From Ferruginibacter sp. (GTDB taxonomy: Bacteria; Bacteroidota; Bacteroidia; Chitinophagales; Chitinophagaceae), in NCBI GenBank assembly GCA_013141115.1, contig JABFRP010000001.1:310001-374000 (forward strand): a stretch of DNA of 64,000 bases. Reading direction: 5' to 3'. Within the stretch, counting starts at the first letter, position 1, and every line of letters begins with the position of its first letter. The notes beneath the pieces were generated by a model. The model was not told the origin of the DNA, searched no databases, and saw nothing but the letters and a program-made list of their open reading frames with translations. Positions 8,742 through 15,868 of this stretch are shown in pieces. The position numbers were made by a program, and so were the translations under genes.

Positions 8742-9398
8742 TTACTGAAGTAAGATGGTATTTTGATCCACATTTGTGGTTAAAAGCGGAACAACTATTT
8801 TGTTCTTGCTTTCAATTAATCCTGCTTTGGGGGCATAATAAGATTGTATATCGGTAGTTACAGAACCTGGCGGAAGCCCGGTTACAGCAATGGTGGTGGT
8901 TACCCTTATCACATTTGTGTACGCAATACTGTTTACTGTTCTGCTAATGCCTTTTTCTGCAATAATGTAGGTTAAGGTAACTGGTACTGTGCCGCCGGGC
9001 ACCCCGGCAAACGGCAAATTTACAATTTCATTCCAGGATGCATTTACTGCAGCATTTGCCTTTAGATAAACGCTTTCCACGGTAAGGTTGCCAAGGGCTG
9101 CCCCAAGGCTGCGAAAGGTATAATAGTCATTACCCGTTATATTATAATACTCATTTCCTGCACCATTATTATTAGAAAAAACATGGTAGGATTTACTATT
9201 TATTGTACTATCCCTGTTGGTAGAGGTTATTGTATTGGTGGTTACCACAGCAGTTAAGTTATTGGTAGTTTGGTATTGGCGGGTGGTACCGGAGGTTAAA
9301 TCCATGTAGTTTTGGGCCGTTTCGGCTGGCGAGCTGCTCTTTTTGCATGATATGGTAGCTATTAAAAGTACCAAAAAGGCTAAAAATGTCTTCTTCAT
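8742..9398 (-). CDS. Hypothetical lipoprotein
   Basis: I place the start at the internal Met that gives MKKTFLAFLVLLIATISC, a clean lipoprotein signal peptide with the lipidated Cys at residue 18; the upstream in-frame extension lacks a signal. The mature ~200 residues are rich in Thr, Asn and Ser and look like an all-beta exported domain, with no motif I recognise. It is probably attached to the outer membrane. It converges on the large T9SS protein gene with a 25-bp gap and starts ~90 bp from infA, whose promoter lies in the divergent gap. Confidence 0.85.
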   Translation of the reverse strand: MKKTFLAFLVLLIATISCKKSSSPAETAQNYMDLTSGTTRQYQTTNNLTAVVTTNTITSTNRDSTINSKSYHVFSNNNGAGNEYYNITGNDYYTFRSLGAALGNLTVESVYLKANAAVNASWNEIVNLPFAGVPGGTVPVTLTYIIAEKGISRTVNSIAYTNVIRVTTTIAVTGLPPGSVTTDIQSYYAPKAGLIESKNKIVVPLLTTNVDQNTILLQ

Positions 9399-9464
9399 GG
9401 GGAAAAATAGTTGATTTGTTGGTAAATATCGCAATTTTGTTGATAAATATTAAATATATCTTCT

Positions 9465-9472
9465 TATCTTTG
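9465..9472 (+). promoter_or_regulatory. -7 box of the infA promoter
   Basis: TATCTTTG is an exact match to TAnnTTTG, 13 bp before the infA start codon. It indicates that the ribosomal gene run is transcribed from here rather than from an upstream spc operon. Confidence 0.6.
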
Positions 9473-9485
9473 CGCTCCCAAAATT

Positions 9486-9704
9486 ATGGCTAAACAGGCA
9501 CTTATAAAACAGGATGGAACAATAGTAGAAGCGTTAAGTAATGCTATGTTCAAAGTAAAGTTAGAAAACGGCCACGAAATTTTAGCAACAATTTCGGGTA
9601 AAATGCGAATGCACTATATCCGCATTTTACCAGGGGATAAAGTAGGGGTTGAAATGAGCCCTTATGATTTAACAAGAGGTAGAATAATTTTTAGATATAA
9701 ATAA
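9486..9704 (+). CDS. infA: Translation initiation factor IF-1
   Basis: A 72-residue protein made of a single S1/OB-fold domain, the standard IF-1 length. The conserved core reads [33 protein letters not shown], and the C-terminus is [10 protein letters not shown]-1 binds the 30S A site and assists IF-2 and IF-3 during initiation. It leads the run infA-rpmJ-rpsM-rpsK-rpsD-rpoA-rplQ. In many Bacteroidota secY and map precede it; here the neighbour is an opposite-strand lipoprotein gene and infA has its own -7 box. Confidence 0.98.
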   Translation: MAKQALIKQDGTIVEALSNAMFKVKLENGHEILATISGKMRMHYIRILPGDKVGVEMSPYDLTRGRIIFRYK

Positions 9705-9715
9705 AAGCGTCAGGC

Positions 9716-9772
9716 GTGAATCGTCAGATGTGAGAAAGAACCTGGTTCTTCTACTCACGACTCACCATTCAC
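9716..9772. repeat. Family A intergenic palindrome, copy 1 (infA-rpmJ gap)
   Basis: The left arm (9716-9734) and right arm (9754-9772) pair over 15 of 19 positions. Nested inside is a second perfect hairpin, AAGAACC-T-GGTTCTT (9736-9750). The left arm matches the left arm of the copy at 32314-32332 at 17 of 19 positions. Confidence 0.75.
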
Positions 9773-9795
9773 AACTCACGACAAAAAACAACATC

Positions 9796-9912
9796 ATGAA
9801 AGTAAGAGCATCAATTAAAAAACGCAGCGCAGATTGCAAGATTGTGAGAAGGAAAGGAAGGCTGTATGTTATTAACAAAAAGAATCCACGCTTTAAGCAA
9901 AAGCAAGGATAA
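9796..9912 (+). CDS. rpmJ: 50S ribosomal protein L36
   Basis: The true start is the ATG giving [17 protein letters not shown], a 38-residue L36 of standard length; the in-frame extension upstream is the translated palindrome. The zinc-ribbon form of L36 has a C-C-C-H set. Here only Cys14 is clear and the later positions read [15 protein letters not shown], so this looks like the zinc-free (C-minus) variant. It is part of the ribosomal operon. Confidence 0.95.
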   Translation: MKVRASIKKRSADCKIVRRKGRLYVINKKNPRFKQKQG

Positions 9913-9916
9913 AACT

Positions 9917-10003
9917 GATTGTAGATTGCTGATTGTAGATTTCGGATTTGAAATATAAGATGCAGCTACAGTTATCAAAAATCAAACATCAAAAATCTAA
10001 AAT
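9917..10003. repeat. Family D intergenic palindrome (rpmJ-rpsM gap)
   Basis: The left side repeats the word GATTGTAGATT; the right side (ATCAAAAATC, CATCAAAAATCTAAAAT) is its imperfect reverse complement. It fills nearly the whole rpmJ-rpsM gap. Similar words occur upstream of aconitase. Confidence 0.5.
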
Positions 10004-10009
10004 AGAAAT

Positions 10010-10390
10010 ATGGCTCGTATTGCCGGTATAGATCTACCAAAACAAAAAAGAGGCGAAATAGGACTTACCTACATTTATGGTATTGGCCGTTCAACTGCAC
10101 AGTACATTTTAACTAAAGCAGGTATCGACCTTAGCAAAAAAGTAAACCAATGGAATGATGATGAGCAAACAGCCATCCGTAACATTATCAGTGGTGAATT
10201 TAAAACTGAAGGTGCTTTGCGTAGTGAAACACAAATGAATATTAAGCGTTTGCTTGATATTGCCTGTTACCGTGGTTTACGTCATCGTAAAGGTTTGCCT
10301 TTACGTGGTCAACGTACACGTACCAACAGCCGTACAAGAAAAGGTAAGCGTAAAACAGTTGCTGGTAAAAAGAAGGTAGCTAAAAAATAA
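10010..10390 (+). CDS. rpsM: 30S ribosomal protein S13
   Basis: A 126-residue S13 with the family start [26 protein letters not shown], the helix-two-turn-helix region, and the basic C-terminal tail ([25 protein letters not shown]) that contacts tRNA and 16S rRNA in the head of the 30S subunit. Gene order is standard (after rpmJ, before rpsK), but 171 bp separate it from rpsK where neighbours in other genomes are nearly contiguous. Confidence 0.98.
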   Translation: MARIAGIDLPKQKRGEIGLTYIYGIGRSTAQYILTKAGIDLSKKVNQWNDDEQTAIRNIISGEFKTEGALRSETQMNIKRLLDIACYRGLRHRKGLPLRGQRTRTNSRTRKGKRKTVAGKKKVAKK

Positions 10391-10401
10391 TTAGATAATT
10401 T

Positions 10402-10435
10402 GATAATGTGCTGATTTAATAATTAGCGCATTATT
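10402..10435. repeat. Family B intergenic palindrome (3' of rpsM)
   Basis: GATAATGTGC (10402-10411) pairs with GCGCATTATT (10426-10435) at 8 of 10 positions and is followed by CTTTTT. The word TGATAATGTGCTGATTT is very close to the parB-parA element near 60657. Confidence 0.5.
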
Positions 10436-10494
10436 CTTTTTATATAAAGACTTAGTTTTTTTGAACAAACGCCGGATCGCTTTATAAAGTCAGC

Positions 10495-10538
10495 AGGAGG
10501 GTTGGTTCAGCCTGATGAAAATCGGGAAACATTTTTAA
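10495..10538 (+). promoter_or_regulatory. Candidate rpsK leader: SD-like site, GAAA hairpin and mini-ORF
   Basis: AGGAGG (10495-10500) is a perfect Shine-Dalgarno sequence, rare in this phylum. It is followed by CCTGAT-GAAA-ATCGGG (10511-10526), a 6-bp stem (one G-U) closed by a GNRA tetraloop. An 8-codon frame MKIGKHF-stop (10515-10538) lies on the hairpin. The rpsK ATG is 23 bp further. A regulatory role is inferred. Confidence 0.3.
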
Positions 10539-10561
10539 GATTACCTAATTTAAATTTAGTT

Positions 10562-10975
10562 ATGGCAAAAGCACAGGGCGGTAAAGCTCAAGGCGCAAAG
10601 GCAGCTGCAAAAAAAAGAGTAGTAAAAGTGGACAGTCATGGAGACGCTCACATTGTAGCAAGTTTCAACAACATCATTATTAGTTTAACCAACAAACAAG
10701 GCCAGGTTATATCATGGTCTAGTGCAGGTAAAATGGGTTTCAGAGGTAGTAAGAAAAATACGCCTTACGCAGCTCAGATGGCAGGTGCTGATGCAGCAAA
10801 AACTGCAGTTGATGCTGGCTTAAAAAGAGTAGATGTTTATGTAAAAGGACCAGGAAGTGGCCGTGAAGGTGCTATCCGTTCTTTATCTCAAAATGGTATT
10901 GAAGTAGCAATGATAAAAGATGTTACACCTTTACCACACAACGGATGTCGTCCTCCAAAGAAAAGAAGAGTTTAA
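10562..10975 (+). CDS. rpsK: 30S ribosomal protein S11
   Basis: I choose the ATG that gives [19 protein letters not shown], a 137-residue protein; the in-frame extension to a TTG upstream has no similarity to S11 and overlaps a structured leader. Core motifs are [34 protein letters not shown] and [12 protein letters not shown], ending [13 protein letters not shown] as in all S11. S11 forms the platform of the 30S subunit with S6, S18 and S21. It lies within the ribosomal run, preceded by a 171-bp gap. Confidence 0.98.
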   Translation: MAKAQGGKAQGAKAAAKKRVVKVDSHGDAHIVASFNNIIISLTNKQGQVISWSSAGKMGFRGSKKNTPYAAQMAGADAAKTAVDAGLKRVDVYVKGPGSGREGAIRSLSQNGIEVAMIKDVTPLPHNGCRPPKKRRV

Positions 10976-10976
10976 T

Positions 10977-11054
10977 AATTGATAATGAAATAATGGATAA
11001 CGGGATAATTAGTTAGTTCCCTATTACCCATTATCAATTGTACAATTATCCATT
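10977..11054. repeat. GATAAT-word intergenic palindrome (rpsK-rpsD gap)
   Basis: The outer arms AATTGATAAT (10977-10986) and ATTATCAATT (11030-11039) are perfect. AATGGATAA (10992-11000) also pairs with TTATCCATT (11046-11054), and GGGA/TCCC pair inside. The alternative pairings arise because the element is built from repeated near-identical words. Confidence 0.55.
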
Positions 11055-11071
11055 AAAATATTTATTAACTG

Positions 11072-11126
11072 GGTGTATTATTCATTTTAAAAGGTCTTTA
11101 TAATGATACACCGACACTAAAAGACC
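11072..11126 (+). promoter_or_regulatory. Candidate H-type pseudoknot upstream of rpsD (possible S4 autoregulatory site)
   Basis: Stem 1 is GGTGTATTATT (11072-11082) with AATGATACACC (11102-11112), 11 bp with one G-U. Stem 2 is GGTCTTT (11093-11099), inside the loop of stem 1, with AAAGACC (11120-11126) downstream, 7 perfect bp. The order 1a-2a-1b-2b is a pseudoknot. It ends 12 nt before the rpsD ATG. In E. coli, S4 represses its operon through a leader pseudoknot; the equivalence here is inferred. Confidence 0.55.
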
Positions 11127-11138
11127 AACGCAATAATT

Positions 11139-11744
11139 ATGGCACGTTACACAGGCCCCAAAACAAAAATTTCCAGAATTTTTGGCGAACCTATTACCGG
11201 CAATGGTAAATGGTTAACAAAAAACAGCAACCCTCCGGGTATGCACGGAGCAACACGTAAGCGCAAAACTTTAGGTGAGTATGCTTTACAGTTAAGAGAA
11301 AAGCAAAAAGCTAAGTACACTTATGGTTTGCTGGAAAAACAATTCCGCAAAACATTTGATGAAGCTGCACGCCGTAAAGGTGTTACCGGCGAAAACCTGA
11401 TCAAATTATTAGAAGCCCGTTTGGATAATACTGTTTTCCGTATGGGTATTGCACCGAGCCGCCAGGCTGCACGCCAGTTGGTATCACACAAACATATCAC
11501 TGTTAATGGGGATGTGCTTAACGTACCTTCTTACAGCTGCAAACCAGGTGATGTAATTGGTTTAAAAAATAAAAGTGCTGTTAACGCTTCTATCACTGGT
11601 AATCTGCGTGGTAAAAATGCTAAATTTAACTGGTTAGATTGGAGCGAAGCAGAAGTAAAAGGTACTTTTATTGCTTATCCCGAAAGAGAAAGTGTTCCTG
11701 AAAATATTAAGGAGCGGTTGATTGTGGAATTGTATTCTAAATAA
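11139..11744 (+). CDS. rpsD: 30S ribosomal protein S4
   Basis: A 201-residue S4 with the family start MARYTGPKTKISRIFGEPI, the helical domain, and the S4 RNA-binding domain (LLEARLDNTVFRMGIAPSRQAARQLVSHKHITVNGDVLN). S4 nucleates 30S assembly on the 16S 5' domain and in many bacteria represses its own operon. There is no N-terminal zinc-binding cluster, so it is a C-minus type. A candidate pseudoknot leader lies directly upstream and rpoA is 51 bp downstream. Confidence 0.98.
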   Translation: MARYTGPKTKISRIFGEPITGNGKWLTKNSNPPGMHGATRKRKTLGEYALQLREKQKAKYTYGLLEKQFRKTFDEAARRKGVTGENLIKLLEARLDNTVFRMGIAPSRQAARQLVSHKHITVNGDVLNVPSYSCKPGDVIGLKNKSAVNASITGNLRGKNAKFNWLDWSEAEVKGTFIAYPERESVPENIKERLIVELYSK

Positions 11745-11795
11745 GAATTGCAAGTAGGAATCAATAATTTATAATTACTAATTAATAATTTAAAT

Positions 11796-12791
11796 ATGGG
11801 AATTTTAAATTTCGTTAAGCCCGATAAAATCGTTCTTCAAAAAGCAACAGAATTTGAAGCTAACTTCGAATTCCGTCCGCTTGAACCTGGTTACGGTGTA
11901 ACTATTGGTAATGCTTTACGCAGGGTTTTATTAAACTCTCTGGAAGGTTATGCCATCATCGGTATTAATATTTCTGGTGCCGATCACGAGTTTGCAACCA
12001 TTAAAGGTGTTACCGAAGACGTTACTGAAGTTATATTGAACCTTAAACAGGTTCGTATCAAAAGAAAAGTGGAACAGGATATTAACGTTGAAAAAGTTAC
12101 CCTTTCTATTAAAAATAAATCAGAATTTACTGCTGCAATGATTGGTGAAGCATCACCTTCTTTTGAAGTGATGAATCCTGAATTGCTGATTTGTACCATG
12201 GATAGCAGTGCTAAACTTGATATAGAGATCACTATTGGTAAAGGCCGTGGTTATGTACCAGCTGAAGAAAATAAAGAAAAAAGTTCTCACTTCGGATATA
12301 TTCCTGTAGATGCTATTTACACTCCTATAAAGAATGTAAAATACACTATCGAAAATACCCGTGTGGAGCAACGTACTGACTTTGAAAAATTGATCATGGA
12401 AGTGATTACCGATGGCACTATTCATCCGGAAGAAGCAGTAAAACAAGCCAGCCGTATTTTAATTCAGCATTTGATGATCATCACTGATGAAAACATCACT
12501 TTTGATACTAAAGAAGATAAGAAAGAAGATTTAGTAGACGAACAAACTTTACAATTACGTAAAATGTTGAAAACACCGTTAGAAGATCTTGATCTTTCTG
12601 TACGTGCCTTCAACTGTTTAAAAGCTGCTAAAATTAATTCTTTAAGCGAATTAGTACAGTACGAGCAGGAAGATCTGATGAAATTCAGAAACTTTGGCCA
12701 GAAATCTTTAAGTGAAATTGAGCAGGTATTGCACGAAAGAGGCTTAAGCTTTGGAATGGATCTGAGCAAATTAAAATTAGACGACGAGTAA
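11796..12791 (+). CDS. rpoA: DNA-directed RNA polymerase subunit alpha
   Basis: A 331-residue alpha subunit. The N-terminal domain (about 1-235) holds the dimerisation motif GYGVTIGNALRRVLLNSLEG. An acidic linker (KEDKKEDLVDEQ) leads to the C-terminal domain (about 255-320), with helix-hairpin-helix residues LSVRAFNCLKAAKINSLSELVQ and FGQKSLSEIEQVL, which contacts DNA and activators. Order rpsD-rpoA-rplQ is conserved in bacteria. Unusually, a perfect intrinsic terminator lies 11 bp past its stop, before rplQ. Confidence 0.98.
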   Translation: MGILNFVKPDKIVLQKATEFEANFEFRPLEPGYGVTIGNALRRVLLNSLEGYAIIGINISGADHEFATIKGVTEDVTEVILNLKQVRIKRKVEQDINVEKVTLSIKNKSEFTAAMIGEASPSFEVMNPELLICTMDSSAKLDIEITIGKGRGYVPAEENKEKSSHFGYIPVDAIYTPIKNVKYTIENTRVEQRTDFEKLIMEVITDGTIHPEEAVKQASRILIQHLMIITDENITFDTKEDKKEDLVDEQTLQLRKMLKTPLEDLDLSVRAFNCLKAAKINSLSELVQYEQEDLMKFRNFGQKSLSEIEQVLHERGLSFGMDLSKLKLDDE

Positions 12792-12802
12792 ATTTCTTTA
12801 AC

Positions 12803-12832
12803 AGCTATTGGTTAATTGCCAATAGCTTTTTT
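12803..12832 (+). terminator. Intrinsic terminator/attenuator between rpoA and rplQ
   Basis: AGCTATTGG (12803-12811) and CCAATAGCT (12819-12827) are perfect 9-bp arms with a 7-nt loop and a run of six T. Placed inside a co-oriented ribosomal run, it should partly uncouple rplQ from rpoA. Confidence 0.8.
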
Positions 12833-12842
12833 ATAATCAGTA

Positions 12843-12869
12843 CCTCACAAATCCTGACACGGTGTGAGG
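12843..12869 (+). promoter_or_regulatory. Leader hairpin upstream of rplQ
   Basis: CCTCACA (12843-12849) and TGTGAGG (12863-12869) form a perfect 7-bp stem with a 13-nt loop, 21 nt before the rplQ ATG and just after the terminator. It is a candidate autoregulatory leader; no direct evidence. Confidence 0.4.
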
Positions 12870-12890
12870 GAATCTTAAAACAAAAATGTC

Positions 12891-13409
12891 ATGCGTCACG
12901 GAAACAAAAACAACAACCTTAGCAGAACAGCTTCTCACAGAAAAGCGTTATTGATGAACTTAGGTTGCCAGCTGATCACTTACAAAAGGATCACTACTAC
13001 TTTGGCTAAAGCAAAGGCTTTACGTACTTACATTGAGCCATTGATCACCAAAACAAAAAATACATCAAGCAAAGAAGCTATCATGCACAATCACCGTATT
13101 GTGTTTAGTTACTTAAATGATAAAGCTGCTGTAAAAGAATTATTTACAGTAGTTGCTCCAAAAATTGCAGCCCGCCCGGGAGGATACACACGTATCATTA
13201 AACTTGGTGCAAGGGTTGGTGATAATGCAGAAATTGCAATGATTGAATTGGTAGACTTTAATGAAATTTACGGTAAAGGCGTTTCAGCTGCTGCTGAACC
13301 TGCTAAAAAAACACGTAGAGCTGGCGGTGCTAAAAAGAAAGCAACTGAAGCTGCTGCAGAAGCAACCGATGCAACTGTAACTGATACACCAACAGAAGAA
13401 AAAGCATAA
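12891..13409 (+). CDS. rplQ: 50S ribosomal protein L17
   Basis: The first ~118 residues are a canonical L17 ([29 protein letters not shown] ... [27 protein letters not shown]). The protein is 172 residues because of a ~50-residue low-complexity tail rich in Ala, Lys, Thr and Glu ([25 protein letters not shown]). Such extensions occur in other Bacteroidota L17 proteins (from memory). L17 lies at the peptide-exit side of the 50S subunit. It is the last gene of the run and is followed by a strong terminator. Confidence 0.97.
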   Translation: MRHGNKNNNLSRTASHRKALLMNLGCQLITYKRITTTLAKAKALRTYIEPLITKTKNTSSKEAIMHNHRIVFSYLNDKAAVKELFTVVAPKIAARPGGYTRIIKLGARVGDNAEIAMIELVDFNEIYGKGVSAAAEPAKKTRRAGGAKKKATEAAAEATDATVTDTPTEEKA

Positions 13410-13434
13410 ATTGAAACCAACTGTTTATAACGAA

Positions 13435-13465
13435 AGCTCTGATATTATTATCGGAGCTTTTTTTT
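13435..13465 (+). terminator. Intrinsic terminator of the ribosomal operon
   Basis: AGCTCTGAT (13435-13443) pairs with ATCGGAGCT (13450-13458), one G-U, with loop ATTATT, followed by eight T. Confidence 0.85.
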
Positions 13466-13596
13466 GAAAATGTCTGAATGGAGATTTTGGTAGATTAAAA
13501 GGATGTTGTGGATTAGAGTATTCTACTTCAAATCCTTGTAATCATATAATCCACCCAAATCATCGTTCAGATAAATTCACAATGTGAAAAATTTTA

Positions 13597-13629
13597 TTTG
13601 TTCATTACGCAATTGAATTAGTTTCTTTG
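13597..13629 (+). promoter_or_regulatory. Candidate carA promoter
   Basis: A -33-like TTTG (13597-13600) and a -7-like TTTCTTTG (13622-13629, 7 of 8 to TAnnTTTG) are 21 bp apart. The downstream edge is 15 bp before the carA ATG. Confidence 0.5.
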
Positions 13630-13644
13630 CAAAACTTTTAATTA

Positions 13645-14748
13645 ATGTCTAACTCCTCCACCAAGCCTGCAATTTTAATTTTAGAAGACGGAAATGTTTT
13701 TTACGGTAAAGCCTTTGGTAAAATTGGCACAGCTACCGGCGAAGTATGTTTTAATACAGGAATGACTGGCTACCAGGAAGTATTTACCGACCCCAGTTAT
13801 TACGGACAAGTATTAATAATGAACAGTGTACATATTGGAAATTATGGCGTAAAAGCTGCGGATGTAGAAAGTGACGGCGTAAAAGTAAAGGCTGTAATAG
13901 GTCGCAATCTTGAAGATAAATACAGCCGCTTTATGGCTGATGCATCGCTGCAGGAATACTTTGAAGCACAACAGGTAGTAGCAATCGACGGTATTGATAC
14001 AAGAGCTTTAGTGGCTCATATACGCACACAGGGTGCAATGAATTGTATTATATCATCGGAGATAATGGATGTAGAACAATTAAAAGCCGATCTTAAAAAA
14101 GTGCCATCAATGGATGGACTGGAGTTGGCCTCTGTAGTTAGTACCAACGAGGCCTATTATTTAGGTGATGAAAACAGTAACTTAAGAATAGCTGTATTGG
14201 ACTTTGGGATAAAGAAAAATATATTAAACTGCTTGGTAGAAAGAGGTGCTTATGTAAAAGTACATCCTGCAAAAACATCATTTGAAGAATTAGAAAAGTT
14301 TAAACCTGTTGGATATTTCATCAGCAATGGCCCCGGCGACCCGGCACCAATGGATTACGCCGTAAAAACAGTGAAACAAATTTTGGCTGCCAACAAACCT
14401 TTATTTGGCATTTGCCTCGGTCATCAGTTACTGGCATTAGCTAATGATATTGCTACTTTTAAAATGCATCATGGGCACCGTGGTTTAAATCATCCTGTAA
14501 AAAATATCATCAGTGGCAAAAGTGAGATTACTACACAAAATCATGGCTTTGGTGTAGATCCGAAAGCGGTAAGGGCAAACAATAATATCGAGATCACCCA
14601 TGTTAACCTTAACGACGACAGCATAGAAGGTATCCGCCTTAAAGATAAACCTGCCTTCTCAGTACAATACCATCCCGAAGCAACACCGGGGCCCCACGAC
14701 AGCAGGTATTTGTTTGATGAATTTGTAGCATTAATTAATGCTAATTAA
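13645..14748 (+). CDS. carA: Carbamoyl-phosphate synthase small subunit
   Basis: A 367-residue glutamine amidotransferase subunit. The N-terminal domain starts KPAILILEDGNVFYGKAFG; the C-terminal class-I amidotransferase domain has the nucleophile in FGICLGHQLL and the His/Glu pair in YHPEATPGP. It releases ammonia from glutamine for the large subunit CarB, supplying carbamoyl phosphate for pyrimidine and arginine synthesis. carB is not in the window. Its place just after rplQ is common in Bacteroidota (from memory). A DUF4230 gene starts 9 bp downstream. Confidence 0.97.
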   Translation: MSNSSTKPAILILEDGNVFYGKAFGKIGTATGEVCFNTGMTGYQEVFTDPSYYGQVLIMNSVHIGNYGVKAADVESDGVKVKAVIGRNLEDKYSRFMADASLQEYFEAQQVVAIDGIDTRALVAHIRTQGAMNCIISSEIMDVEQLKADLKKVPSMDGLELASVVSTNEAYYLGDENSNLRIAVLDFGIKKNILNCLVERGAYVKVHPAKTSFEELEKFKPVGYFISNGPGDPAPMDYAVKTVKQILAANKPLFGICLGHQLLALANDIATFKMHHGHRGLNHPVKNIISGKSEITTQNHGFGVDPKAVRANNNIEITHVNLNDDSIEGIRLKDKPAFSVQYHPEATPGPHDSRYLFDEFVALINAN

Positions 14749-14757
14749 AAATTTGCC

Positions 14758-15372
14758 ATGGGTAAATATTTTGTATTTATTGTACTGCTGTTAGCTTTTG
14801 GTGCTGCTACTTATTTTTTAGGTAAAAAAAACGGCAGCAACCAGGTGATATCAACAGTAGTGCAAAATATAAATATGGTGCAGCAAATTGCCGAATTATC
14901 TGCATTGTCGGTTACTGGTGTTACAACTGCTAAACTCACTAATAATACCGGTAGTTCGGGTATGTGGGATAAGTTTAAAAATTATCTTTCTGAAAATACC
15001 TTACAGGTAACCGTACCTTACGAAGCTAAGTTTGGGGTAGCCTTACAAGATAAAAAAGTAAAGGTGGATACCAAAGACAAAACAATAATTATTTACCTGC
15101 CTTTGTGTAAGTTGTTAAGTTTGCAACTGCAGTTGGATAAACTGGAAACAATGAATCATACAGGTTTATTCAGTAGTACTTCAATATCAGATCTGAGTAT
15201 GGTACAAAAACAATTATACCAGCAGGCACTAATATCATTAAGCAATAACCAGGAGTATAAAAAGCAAGCGGAGTTGCAAATAAGTAATATCTTAAAAAAT
15301 TATTACGAACCATTGGGCTACCAGGTGCAATGTGTTTTTGAAAATACTTCTTCAGCAACACCAAAACAATAA
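14758..15372 (+). CDS. DUF4230 domain-containing membrane-anchored protein
   Basis: A 204-residue protein with an N-terminal hydrophobic anchor (YFVFIVLLLAFGAATYFLG, about 4-22) and an extracytoplasmic body. Features match my recollection of DUF4230: an early QIAELSALSVTG stretch, a central VPYEAKFGVAL strand, KDKTIIIYLP, and a C-terminal amphipathic helix before a short strand (LGYQVQCVFE). Function unknown. It begins 9 bp after carA and ends 4 bp before aroQ, so the three genes are likely one transcript. Confidence 0.8.
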   Translation: MGKYFVFIVLLLAFGAATYFLGKKNGSNQVISTVVQNINMVQQIAELSALSVTGVTTAKLTNNTGSSGMWDKFKNYLSENTLQVTVPYEAKFGVALQDKKVKVDTKDKTIIIYLPLCKLLSLQLQLDKLETMNHTGLFSSTSISDLSMVQKQLYQQALISLSNNQEYKKQAELQISNILKNYYEPLGYQVQCVFENTSSATPKQ

Positions 15373-15376
15373 AGCC

Positions 15377-15802
15377 ATGAAAATAGCAATCATCAACGGG
15401 CCTAACTTAAACTTATTAGGTACAAGAGAAGTGGATATTTATGGAGGCGAAAACTTCGACACCTTCTTTGCCAATTTGCAAAAAAAGTATCCTGCAATCG
15501 ATTTTACTTTTTTTCAAAGCAATATTGAAGGCGAACTGATAGATGAAATACAGAAACTAGGTTTTAGTGTTGACGGAATTGTTTTTAACCCCGGAGGCTA
15601 CACACATACTTCTGTAGCATTAGGTGATGCCATTGCTGCAATAATTACTCCTGTAATTGAAGTACATATCTCAAATATATTTGGCAGAGAAGAGTTTAGA
15701 AAAATATCTCACATTTCTGCAAAAGCAAAAGGGATAATTAGCGGACTGGGATTGAACGGGTACGAATTGGCAATAGGTTATTTTATTGCCAAGCACACAT
15801 AA
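15377..15802 (+). CDS. aroQ: 3-dehydroquinate dehydratase, type II
   Basis: The start is the ATG giving MKIAIINGPNLNLLG; the upstream in-frame extension overlaps the previous gene. The 141-residue length fits the dodecameric type II enzyme of the shikimate pathway. Catalytic residues are visible: Arg17 and Tyr22 in TREVDIYG, the anion-binding loop NPGGYTHTS, and the histidine in EVHISNIFGREEFR. Two positions vary from the usual consensus: REV instead of REP, and FFQSNIEGELID instead of FFQSNHEGELID. It is the last gene of the carA run and faces a convergent gene. Confidence 0.96.
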   Translation: MKIAIINGPNLNLLGTREVDIYGGENFDTFFANLQKKYPAIDFTFFQSNIEGELIDEIQKLGFSVDGIVFNPGGYTHTSVALGDAIAAIITPVIEVHISNIFGREEFRKISHISAKAKGIISGLGLNGYELAIGYFIAKHT

Positions 15803-15868
15803 CTGTGCTGGAGTTTTGTTGGAATACTTTTATGTGTGGTATTATAATAAAAACCTGAAAATAGTTAG

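Noticed and set aside
9730..9795. 22-residue extension of L36
   Set aside because: It translates the palindrome; L36 is 38 residues from 9796.
10502..10561. 20-residue N-terminal extension of S11 from a TTG
   Set aside because: The extension has no S11 similarity, and MAKAQ at 10562 is the family start; the DNA there forms a hairpin.
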